Assembly (NCBI GenBank): GCA_013397455.1
Contig: VYZB01000216.1
Span: forward strand, 250,312-314,311
DNA length: 64,000 nt
Direction: 5' to 3'
Origin: Crotophaga sulcirostris
Taxonomy: Eukaryota > Chordata > Aves > Cuculiformes > Crotophagidae
Below, piece after piece: positions 55,435 to 64,000 of this stretch. The notes beneath the pieces are model-generated. The model saw only the letters and a program-made list of their open reading frames with translations, had not been told where the DNA came from and ran no database searches. A program made the translations under genes and the position numbers. Positions within the stretch are counted from its first letter, which is position 1; the number at the start of each line of letters is the position of its first letter.

Positions 55435-57794
55435 GGTGCATGTGCATTTGCGCACGTGAAAACAAAGCACAGTCAAGACCAGACACAGGCCAGTAATTGA
55501 TATTTTAAGTTGCATGTGACACTCTTCCCTTGTTCTGTTGCACTGCATTTAGATACTGGATGGCTCTCCAGACACGCGATGCATAATTTTACATACCATC
55601 TGCTTTACATGCCAGGTTCCATATGCACAATGTATAACCTAAAACCAATATTTTGATTGATTTGAGCTACAGTGGAGGCTTTTGTTCTTAAATTGTTGTA
55701 AAGAAGAATATAATCGTAAATAAATTATCTGATGAATGTGTTCTAGGATTAACTATCAAACTTATTTTGAAAAAGTTTTTAAACATGTACTAATTACAAA
55801 ACTTAGGTGACTTTCAACTATCCCACTAATATTGTTTCCTAGATTCAACCACTAGGAGACCTGTAAACACTTGTTACCATTCACTTAACAACCATAACAA
55901 TACAATGGCATAAACATGTTTTGGAGTCAGGCAAGGGAGAGCAAAAGCATTCTAGACTCTAGAGAAACATATATCTGACTAAAGGGGAACAGCATTTATT
56001 CCTCAAAACATGATGAGGTTTATAAAGATGTTAAAAATGAGTAATGGATACTCAGAATCACTTTCTGGAGATTCCCAGTACTTCATTATCTGACTTCTTT
56101 AAATCCTGTTTTAAATTTTAAATATTCAAATCTCATATATTTTTCAGATACAGGTAAGCCTAAAAACCCTAAATTTCTATTTTGGAGATGTTGTCCACAA
56201 GAATATCTGGCTTTATTTTCATATGCACATGTGAAGAATAAGTGTTGGAACACTAAAAATGAAATAAATAGAGGATTTCAAATGATGGGTCTCAAGACAA
56301 AACTGGAGATTTACGCAAATGCATATCCTCATTTTTAGAACTGCTGACTGTCTTCATCCAAGAAAGCAAAGAGGATTAAGCATTACTTTGGACCTTAAGA
56401 AAACCACTATCATGCCCCCGCTCAAAAGCAAAACGCAGTCCAAAACTCTTAATACGAAAGTAATACCATATTTTTCACATTTGACTTGAAATGGAAGTAT
56501 TATCAACAAAAATAGATTGTGGCATTACGATGCGTTAGTAAACAGCAGATAGAGTGAAGAATACAGGAAGAAAAAAAACAGCTCAAACAAAATTTTTCTC
56601 CATGCACTGTACCATGAAATATACACCCTTCACCTCCATATATGGTACGATAAAAAAAAAAAATTGAGTTCTAGCAGAAATTAGAAAGCAACCTGTACCA
56701 TGCCATTTTAAGAAGGAGGTTTCTGTCTTCCTTGTGTAGTTGCAAGGAGAGAAGAGATAAACAGGGAAGCATTTGTTCATTTTACAAGGTGTTTGGGTTT
56801 TTTTTCCCATTGTATCATAAGCATCTTAATCTGTTCACAGCTAAATAGCAGTGGCACTTTGAGATCAATTCAATGACAACTCTACCAGATGCCTACAAAT
56901 AAAGCTGAACAAGAGATGGAGCACCTCAAACTTTTTTTATACTTGCCCATTAACACAAACTTATCCTTAGAAGGGAAACATTATTATTGGACCATAATTG
57001 AAAAAGGTTATATTCTTATCAATGGAATAGTTACATTTTCCATGAAGTATGGGCATAATTACGATACTTGACAAGTTGTTGACCACATGCAGCATTTTCA
57101 GGGTTCTTTTAACACTCAGATTTGAAAAAAAAAAAAGTACAAGCATGTCATACTTCACATTTTCTTTTTTAAGGCATTCCATGCAATTGAAAGTGGTTAC
57201 TCAGGTTACAGGAATACGACTAGCTTTTGTCATTTGAATATCAATATTTTTATTTAGTGTTTCATTATATGTCTGACTGCTCCCAGTCTAAATACTGCAC
57301 CGAACAGAGGACGTTCTGTAAACTAGAACTTCCATTTACTAATGGATTTTTTTTTTTGCATAAAATCTTCTTTGTAGTGCATATGAATATGAGCATTTTA
57401 ATTATTAATCAGAAGCGTTCTTTCTTATGTATATCTGTGTTGTGAAAGAGTTCTTAAAAACAGAATAAGAAATTAACGCACATTTAGATTTTTCTCCTCC
57501 CTTGAGGGAGGCTGTACACGAGTTAAATGCTTACACAACACCTTTCCTTACAAACTGTACTACATTTCTCTTCTTCTCTACTGAGACTTTCTGGGCCTGA
57601 TTCACAGGCCACTGAAGTCAATGGGAGCCCATCCAATTGTTCCAGTGCTCTCCTTCTAAGTTTTCAGTGAGAAAAAAAGATACACAGCACCAGAAATGTA
57701 TAAGGAACTAATCCAGTAATACTTTATGATGTCTGTAGGTAAAACAGTGGGCTTTGGTAAATTTTGATATCACACATGTCAAGAAATCATACTG

Positions 57795-57870
57795 ATTTCT
57801 CCACTGCAAAGTGGGAATGAAAATCTAGACATATCTGACACAGTGTTGCTAAATCTCTTTGGTTAAAAAT
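57795..57870 (+). repeat. possible MIR-like SINE relic
   Basis: The segment 'tttctccactgcaaagtggg' then 'aatgaaaatc' and 'cacagtgttgctaaatctc' resembles the conserved 3' half of MIR elements (a 'tcatctgtaaaatggg' block followed by a 'cacagggttgttgtgagg' block). The match is by eye only and could be chance. Confidence 0.25.
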
Positions 57871-58693
57871 CTAGCTTGTGAAAAGGAAGTTTCCTTTACA
57901 CATCTCTCTCACTTTGCCATCTCTCATCCCTCTGCCCTAGTCGAAAAGTCTTTGGTATTGGCAGAAAGTAAATTGGGAGTTTTGCCATTGACTTCAGTGG
58001 GAGAGTAATCATAACCGGGATGCGAAATGCAATGAGAAAAGATATCATTGTCGAAGCAGACACTGTAGAAATGAGACAAAATATTTAAAAAATAATCCAC
58101 TTAAAAATCTCCAGCACTAAGTCAGCTTTGCTCTCTCTCTTTCCCACCAGTCGCGCTGGGCACTCTAGGAGAACAAAAAGCCCCTTGCCCGCTGCCCCTG
58201 ACATTTGGTAGCCGGAGTTGAACCCGAGCCTGAGCGGAGTCAGCCGTGCGCAAAGCCGAGCCGAGCAGAGCCCCGCACTAATTCGACAGCAAACATTTTG
58301 CAAACACTAAGGCTCCCCGAAGGGACGAGCGTTTCGCCACCGGCGCAGCGCGCGGGAGGAGGGCACAGCCGGGACGGCGAGCGGGCACAGGGGCTGCGGG
58401 CACCCCCGCGCCGCGGCACCGGGCTGGGCTCCGCTCTCTTCACCTGGGCGCTCCCCTACGCAGGTGGGGCTCCCCTCCGCAGGTGGGGCTCCCCTCCCCG
58501 CCCGGGACGGCGGCTCCCTTCAGCACCGCGCTGGCGCCCCCCGGGGAGGTCACCAAAAGCGGGAGGGCAGGGGGAAACGAGGGCACAGTCCCCGGGGGCG
58601 CGCAGGGGGCACCGTGCCCTTCGCGCCCCTGGCCGCAGAGCGAGGCAGGGCACCCTCCACCCCGTGCCCGGGGGACCCCCGGCGCGGCGCCCC

Positions 58694-58702
58694 GTACTCA
58701 CC
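58694..58702 (-). other. candidate splice donor (exon end 58,702), minus strand
   Basis: The minus strand reads GCAGCAGCGCG then GTGAGTAC, a near-ideal vertebrate 5' splice site, with the last exon base at 58,702. A minus-strand ATG at 58,800-58,798 is in an open frame of exactly 33 codons to this junction (beginning MWAPRDGLGA, Ala/Arg/Gly-rich). Its initiation context is weak and the stretch could equally be 5' untranslated. The exon would extend right into the assembly gap. Confidence 0.5.
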
Positions 58703-58845
58703 GCGCTGCTGCCGGCAGCGACCCGCAGCGCACGGGCAGGAGCCCCCGCCCCGGCCGGAGCCCGCTGCGCCGCGCCGAGCCCGTCCCTCGGCGCCCACAT
58801 CCGAGCCCCGGCTGCACGGCTAAAAGTCCTTCTGAGGAGCGCCCG

Positions 58846-59641
58846 NNNNNNNNNNNNNNNNNNNNNNNNNNNNNNNNNNNNNNNNNNNNNNNNNNNNNNN
58901 NNNNNNNNNNNNNNNNNNNNNNNNNNNNNNNNNNNNNNNNNNNNNNNNNNNNNNNNNNNNNNNNNNNNNNNNNNNNNNNNNNNNNNNNNNNNNNNNNNNN
59001 NNNNNNNNNNNNNNNNNNNNNNNNNNNNNNNNNNNNNNNNNNNNNNNNNNNNNNNNNNNNNNNNNNNNNNNNNNNNNNNNNNNNNNNNNNNNNNNNNNNN
59101 NNNNNNNNNNNNNNNNNNNNNNNNNNNNNNNNNNNNNNNNNNNNNNNNNNNNNNNNNNNNNNNNNNNNNNNNNNNNNNNNNNNNNNNNNNNNNNNNNNNN
59201 NNNNNNNNNNNNNNNNNNNNNNNNNNNNNNNNNNNNNNNNNNNNNNNNNNNNNNNNNNNNNNNNNNNNNNNNNNNNNNNNNNNNNNNNNNNNNNNNNNNN
59301 NNNNNNNNNNNNNNNNNNNNNNNNNNNNNNNNNNNNNNNNNNNNNNNNNNNNNNNNNNNNNNNNNNNNNNNNNNNNNNNNNNNNNNNNNNNNNNNNNNNN
59401 NNNNNNNNNNNNNNNNNNNNNNNNNNNNNNNNNNNNNNNNNNNNNNNNNNNNNNNNNNNNNNNNNNNNNNNNNNNNNNNNNNNNNNNNNNNNNNNNNNNN
59501 NNNNNNNNNNNNNNNNNNNNNNNNNNNNNNNNNNNNNNNNNNNNNNNNNNNNNNNNNNNNNNNNNNNNNNNNNNNNNNNNNNNNNNNNNNNNNNNNNNNN
59601 NNNNNNNNNNNNNNNNNNNNNNNNNNNNNNNNNNNNNNNNN
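58846..59641. other. assembly gap (796 N)
   Basis: An uninterrupted run of N with CpG-rich sequence on both sides, typical of GC-rich promoters lost in short-read assemblies. Open frames that cross it on both strands consist mostly of unknown residues and carry no information. Confidence 0.99.
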
Positions 59642-59859
59642 ATTAAAAATAGCGGTAATAAAAAAGCCCAATCGCCAAGGAATGAAAGGCAGGGGGAAAA
59701 AAACCAGCAAAACTCTGCCTCTACTTCCCGGCTGAGGTTTGAGCCCCCCCCGCGCCCCAAGGCTGCGGTGCGGGAGCCGCCACCGCCCGCGGTGCAGCGC
59801 GGCAGCAGCTGCCGGTAGCGCCCAGTGAGAGCGGGAGCCGCTCCCCGTGCACGCAGGAG

Positions 59860-59917
59860 CCTCCCTCCCTCCTTCCATCCCTCCCTCCATCCCTCCATCC
59901 CTCCCTCCTTCCCTCCC
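59860..59917. repeat. CCCT/CCAT-type polypyrimidine tract; G-quadruplex-prone on the minus strand
   Basis: About 58 uninterrupted pyrimidine-rich bases, mostly ccct, ccat and cctt units. The minus strand therefore has many GGG or GGA runs with short loops and could form a G-quadruplex or triplex (H-DNA) near the promoter. It produces the Pro/Ser or Gly/Glu repeats seen in translated frames. Confidence 0.85.
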
Positions 59918-60111
59918 AGCACAGGCAGGTGCTGCCGGAGGGCAGGGCAGGGCCCTCCGCCAGCGCTCAGCGGGGCGCAGCGGCCCCTCCGCGGGCTCCC
60001 CGAGGCACCGGCTGGGGGCGGGGGGAAGCGAAGGGCGGAGAGGGGGAGCCCCGGTGGCGGAACGAGGGCGCAGCGGTGCGGTGGCCCCATCGCATGCTTG
60101 CAAACGCTTCT

Positions 60112-60119
60112 GGCTCACC
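60112..60119 (-). other. candidate splice donor (exon end 60,119), minus strand
   Basis: The minus strand reads CGCGCAGGCAGAAG then GTGAGCC, a good consensus AAG/GTGAG donor. Upstream on the same strand is a non-repetitive, pyrimidine-rich stretch that could be a short non-coding first exon starting somewhere between about 60,420 and 60,200. Together with the donor at 58,702 it would give alternative first exons. Confidence 0.4.
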
Positions 60120-60247
60120 TTCTGCCTGCGCGGAATGACCCGCTGAAGAGGAGCGAGGAGAGGGCATCGTTGCTGCCTGGTGTCGGGGGAGGCGGGGGGA
60201 AAGCAGGCGGAGAGGGGAGAGAGGGCATAATTATAACAATCGCACGG

Positions 60248-60270
60248 AAAAAAAAAAAAAAAAAAAAAAA
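60248..60270. repeat. poly(A) run of 23
   Basis: Uninterrupted A23 inside the right shoulder of the CpG island; a second A18 run follows at 60,494-60,511. Either may be a slippage-prone site. There is no SINE-like body attached. Confidence 0.95.
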
Positions 60271-60352
60271 GCAACACACACGCTAAAAAAGCCCGTTCTC
60301 GGGAGAGAAATCGAAAATAGCCACAACAGCATCGAAAGTTGCTCGCTTTGTG

Positions 60353-60360
60353 ATTTGCAT
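60353..60360. promoter_or_regulatory. octamer motif ATTTGCAT
   Basis: A perfect match to the POU-factor octamer (ATGCAAAT on the minus strand), lying in a CpG-containing, non-repetitive segment (60,290-60,410) on the right flank of the island. On a leftward-transcribed gene this would be just upstream of, or inside, the first exon ending at 60,119. Binding is inferred only from the motif. Confidence 0.4.
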
Positions 60361-60790
60361 TATAACGCTGCCGCTGCTGCCTGTCTCCTCCAACAGGGTA
60401 CCCAAGAAACACCCAACATAGGAGAGGGGGAGCTGCATACTTTTTCTGTTCTTCCCTTTTCTGACTGTAGTTCTCAATTTTAATCTCTTCCTCAAAAAAA
60501 AAAAAAAAAAACAACAAAAAACAACACCCCAAACCCAATCCCCACAACCCAACCCCCCCCACATACCCCACTTGCTGGAGAGGTGGTGGTAGTTTCTCAG
60601 TTGCAAGTGGGGTTTGAAGGGAGGGGTGGTACGTGTAGAGGACCCTTGGGAGCGCTCCCCCTGGGTTTTGGGCTCTTGGGTTTGGGCACGGAGAGAAGAG
60701 GAGGGAGCGGGCGCTGATGCACCCGAGACCGGGACACAGGACACCTGGGAGAATGGGGGACCACTGCCTGCTTTCCCTTGCTCCTGCTGC

Positions 60791-62277
60791 TGTGGGAGTC
60801 AAAATCAGTGATTAAGTGGTGCTGGTTTGGGGAAATACATTGGATAAAAACTAACTTTTATTTACCAACGATTCATGCCCTTATGGAAAAAAAAAAATAG
60901 CACCAAACCTTAACCCAGATTATGCAGTTAAATGTATTGAGCCAGAGGTAGTGTGGCTGTTTGCCAGACCTATGATCCATTAACCTCTTTAGCTCATTGC
61001 TGGCAGGCAACAATAGCACACGATCAAGTTCTTATATTTTAAAGACAAGGCATTTTCTTTTCATAGGCAACTCCACTCTTCTATGTTGAAACTAAAAAGG
61101 GTTTCTTCAACAATAAAAGTAATATAAAAGAAATATGCTGTGGGTTTTTTTGTATTTTGTGTTGATTTTATGAGTAAAACCACTATGCTTTGCTTAAAGT
61201 AATATGTACAAAGGTGGACCGCAGCATATGAAAAACTCTTACTTTATAACAAGGTTTCTGGATACTTTTACCTTCACCATTTAATTAGGTATTATTTAGA
61301 CTGTGTGTCATTTGAATTTGATTGTCATTTCTTTTACAGAGGGAAACCAAACAAAACTCAACATAATCAAATTTAGAGTATGAAAATAGCCTATATAGGG
61401 CCCTTTTCACCTTCTGTATATGTTGTAAAGGTATATACGCTTATAAGTATATGCCCTTTAATCCAAATTCATTCTGTCTGAAGTTCTATATTCATACATA
61501 AATGTGTGTGCACATGTACATACTATATATATACACCCATTATATAAATAACTTACTTCAAAATAATTTTAAAAATTAGTACAGAAAATGAGTATAAAAA
61601 AGAAGCAAAGTTAAAAACATACCTCTCAACCTCCTGCTGAGCGCTATAAAAAATGCTACCACTTGGAAGAAAAGTCATAGAATCCCTGATAAAGAAAATG
61701 GAAGTCATACCTTGCACTTTATTTTTTACACAAGCAACCTAGTTAAAAGAAATGCATTTGTGGAATTAAAGTGCAATGTTTTCTGTTGGTTTTTTTTTTT
61801 TTTTTTGGTGTGGGGCATTTTTACATTACGCTGTGGGTCTAACAACCATATTCCAAAATGCTCAGTTTGGAAAGTCTACATTCAGAGAAGTTGAATCTGT
61901 CACTGCTTAATCATGCTGTCTGATCCGAGTGTGGAAGATAAAATGTGCAAAAAGATGACTGATCCCTTGAGGATCTGGGGAAAAAGAGCAGGAAAATTGA
62001 CGGGGATGGAGAGTAGAACTAGTTGGGTGACAACAGTGAATACAAGAACCTGGTACTTTACAGGACAAACTGGGCTTGGAAACAAAATTCCATCTCCTGT
62101 GGAGGAGGCAGCATGAAAGAAGACCTTAATCTACCTTCCTCATGGCCTAGCTGTGCTCTAAGATACATCTCATTACTCATTAGGGGATGAGGAGTATAGG
62201 ACAACAGGTACATCCTCTCAAGACCTCCACACATAGCTTCTAATCCTCTGTGGCTTAGTCCTCATGGACTCAAGCTT
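60791..62277. other. AT-rich non-coding stretch right of the CpG island
   Basis: No exon is recognised. The stretch includes a T-rich run next to GTGTGGGG (about 61,788-61,816) and a TA/TG-rich patch (about 61,500-61,550). If the gene is transcribed leftward this is upstream flanking DNA. Confidence 0.6.
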
Positions 62278-62519
62278 CGTCAGGGAAAGTTTAGGCTTGA
62301 TATTAGGAAAAAGTTCTTCACTGAAAGGGTAATTAGCCATTGGAATGCACTGCCCAGGGAGGTGGTGGAGTCGCCAACCCAGGAGGTGTTTAAGGGGAGA
62401 TTAGATGAGGCACTCAGTGCCACGGTTTAGATGATGGGTTGGTGTTAGTGTTGGGTTATAGGTTGGACTCAATGATCTCAGAGGTCCTTTCCAACCTTGT
62501 GATACTGTGATACTGTGAA
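62278..62519 (+). mobile_element. CR1 LINE 3' fragment, plus strand
   Basis: Landmarks in order are 'gtttaggcttgatattagg', 'aaaaagttcttcactgaaag', 'ggaatgcactgcccagggagg', 'tggtggagtcgccaaccc', 'gtttaaggggagattagatg', 'ggttggactcaatgatctc' and 'agaggtcctttccaacct'. It ends with a tail of gatactgt repeats (about 62,500-62,518). The copy is complete at the 3' end and truncated at the 5' end. It matches the minus-strand copy at 48.6 kb closely. Confidence 0.93.
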
Positions 62520-64000
62520 AAGTCCTCCCGCAAAAAAACATAGATGAACTCTGGGAAGGGCTAAAAAATCTAAGTTCACAAGACTCACCCATGTCCTAGA
62601 GGGTATTTGTTTGTTCTCCTGAAGAAGGAAGGATTTAGGGATGGCTTTTGGCACCTTGACTGACTCCTCAGACATAGTCAGCTGGAACTATGCTGGCTTA
62701 GCTCGAAGAGAGAAAGGCCCAGACTCTTCATAGTCTGTTTTATGGTTTTAATCTGAGAAAATGAAGTCTTGATCCTCTAATCAAGAACTGACTGGTACAT
62801 TAGCAGAACATTTTGAGTGTGTAAGACTGCCTGGCTTCATGAGCAGAAGTTTTGAATGGGAAGGAGATGTAAATCTACACTTTGCGGTGTTAAATTTAGG
62901 CTATATTTCAACTTATTGTGGCAAGAGTAGTCATTAATAGCTCAAAAATTAATGAGTGTTTGTTGCTACTGTAAAGAGCCTGTTATGTATTGAAAGTAGG
63001 TATATTTTGGCTGGTAACTCTTTCTCTCTGATTTCTTCACTAAATCTAAAATGTTTCCTCCTTACTTGAGAATTGCTTCCTATAACATGGGAGAGGTACA
63101 GGGCATTGCACACTGGTCCCTCTTCGCGTATATTGTGTAACATAATAACGTTGATATGAACAGATGCAAAAACTATGATGTTCCTGTCTTCCTTTCACAT
63201 GGTACAAAAAAGGCTGATATTTGGTAGTCGATATTGTAAGGAATACAAAGCTGAGTCCTCTGATCTTTAATAAACAGCAACAATCGGTAAAAGTGTTAAG
63301 ATTTAAAAGCCCAACCTTTATGACGCTAAGGTAAGGAACCAGGATAGTAGCATGGAATGATGCTGTTTCGACAAAATATGAAATTCAGTTTGTGAGCCAA
63401 CATCTGACCATTAAAAACCAGTGTTTTGTCACATGTAGATACATGGTCTCAGTGGTTAAAAAGTATTGTAGCTAATATTAATATATCCTATCTGCGTTTT
63501 CAGTTTAAAATTCAAGTTTCAGTCATAGCTCTGGCAATTAGAATAGAGTGTTGCTTTATTTCTTAAACACCTGGTCTGCAATAAAGGTATGTTTTATGTA
63601 ATTATACCTCAATTTTTCAGACTTGCATTCTGTTCCATGTGAAGTGTTTCCTACACCAACTTTTAATTAATTTACAGCAGATTACCTTAGTTTTGGGGAA
63701 AAAATAGTGCCCTTCGAGAAGTTGATAAAAAGTTAAGGTGTTTAAGGATCTTATACGGTTGTATAAACTCATGTTTACAATACTAGATATAATATCCAAG
63801 AAATATAACAAATAGACTTCTGTTAGTTGGAACTTGCGGTCATAACCCACTAAAAACATGCTTCACTGAATCAGTAAATACTATATTTTTGAGCTGTCTG
63901 CATGTTATTGACTTTTCTGGCTTCTGCAAGCATTGCATCAGAAGTTCCTTCCCCCTGTTGTTTTCATACCAGAAAAAATCAATTCAAATCTTAGATATAC
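62520..64000. other. AT-rich non-coding stretch to the window end
   Basis: Only short frames (up to 80 codons) are present and none is recognised. No repeat family is identified by eye. Confidence 0.6.

Larger units (their letters stand above)
48785..58138. other. non-coding stretch left of the CpG island, no gene recognised
   Basis: This is about 9.4 kb of AT-rich DNA with no recognisable exon. It contains a (CA)8 microsatellite (55,419-55,434), a long T-rich run (about 52,950-52,972), and a small GC-richer patch (about 49,940-50,120). Approaching the island there are two copies of a recurrent motif related to TGAAGTCAATGGGA (57,613-57,626 and, in the other orientation, 57,985-58,003), and a possible MIR-like relic at about 57,795-57,870. 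A pyrimidine-rich ttgctctctctctttcccaccag stretch ends near 58,150 at the island edge. Confidence 0.6.
58139..60790. promoter_or_regulatory. CpG island, probable gene promoter and first-exon region (interrupted by a gap)
   Basis: Composition changes sharply from AT-rich to GC-rich at about 58,139 and CpG becomes frequent: roughly 19 CpGs in 58,321-58,440. GC-box-like words are present (for example gggggcgggg at about 60,014). The right limb (59,642-60,230) is also CpG-rich and grades into 60,230-60,790, which has an octamer ATTTGCAT (60,353-60,360) and poly(A) tracts. Such islands in birds mark gene promoters. Two strong minus-strand donor sequences inside it suggest leftward transcription. 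The gene cannot be named: no recognisable coding exon is present and 796 bases in the middle are unknown. Confidence 0.8.

Noticed and set aside
58120..58150. Acceptor-like ctctctctttcccaccag at the left edge of the island
   Set aside because: It could be a plus-strand acceptor, but no downstream exon with a donor is evident and it conflicts with the stronger minus-strand donors. It was kept only as a remark.
60625..60640. Plus-strand donor-like gtacgt word
   Set aside because: The match to the donor consensus is partial, without a recognisable exon before it. It is weaker than the two minus-strand GTGAG sites.
58205..60802. Very long open frames (387-660 codons) on both strands across the CpG island
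   Set aside because: They are open only because they pass through 796 unknown bases, and the flanks are GC-rich DNA where stops are rare. The translated flanks show no domain.
1..64000. Bacterial operons, CRISPR arrays, phage genes, tRNA or rRNA genes
   Set aside because: None seen. The composition, CR1 repeats and CpG island are those of a vertebrate nuclear genome. A covariance-model RNA scan was not possible, so tRNA-derived relics could be missed.

Overview
This window looks like avian nuclear genomic DNA. It carries several 3'-truncated CR1 (chicken repeat 1) LINE copies, two long LTRs of the kind I recognise from bird endogenous retroviruses, AT-rich non-coding DNA, and one CpG island interrupted by an assembly gap. 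I see no bacterial, phage or plasmid architecture. The species cannot be fixed from the sequence.

Layout: 1-58,138 is non-coding DNA in which I recognise no exon. It holds four CR1 fragments (4,929-5,337 plus; 26,738-27,222 plus; 46,300-46,402 minus; 48,556-48,784 minus). It also holds two LTRs, both on the minus strand (13,865-15,048 and 28,292-28,975), and one short hAT-type DNA transposon (29,031-29,255) with a perfect 8-bp target-site duplication. From 58,139 to about 60,790 there is a strong CpG island, with a run of N at 58,846-59,641. From 60,791 to 64,000 the sequence returns to AT-rich non-coding DNA with one more CR1 fragment (62,278-62,519 plus).

Interpretation: the CpG island is almost certainly the promoter and first-exon region of a gene, but I cannot name the gene. 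Two strong splice-donor sequences on the minus strand (exon ends at 60,119 and 58,702) favour a leftward-transcribed gene with one or more first exons in the island. On that reading, much of 1-58 kb would be a very long first intron. This direction is an inference: no coding exon is recognisable and the middle of the island is missing from the assembly. The open frames in the rest of the window are short, unrecognised, often mirrored on the opposite strand or inside repeats, and are not reported as genes.

The best structural result is the small hAT element. The CpG island with its paired donors and quadruplex-prone tract comes next. I did not find evidence of a new multi-gene system.
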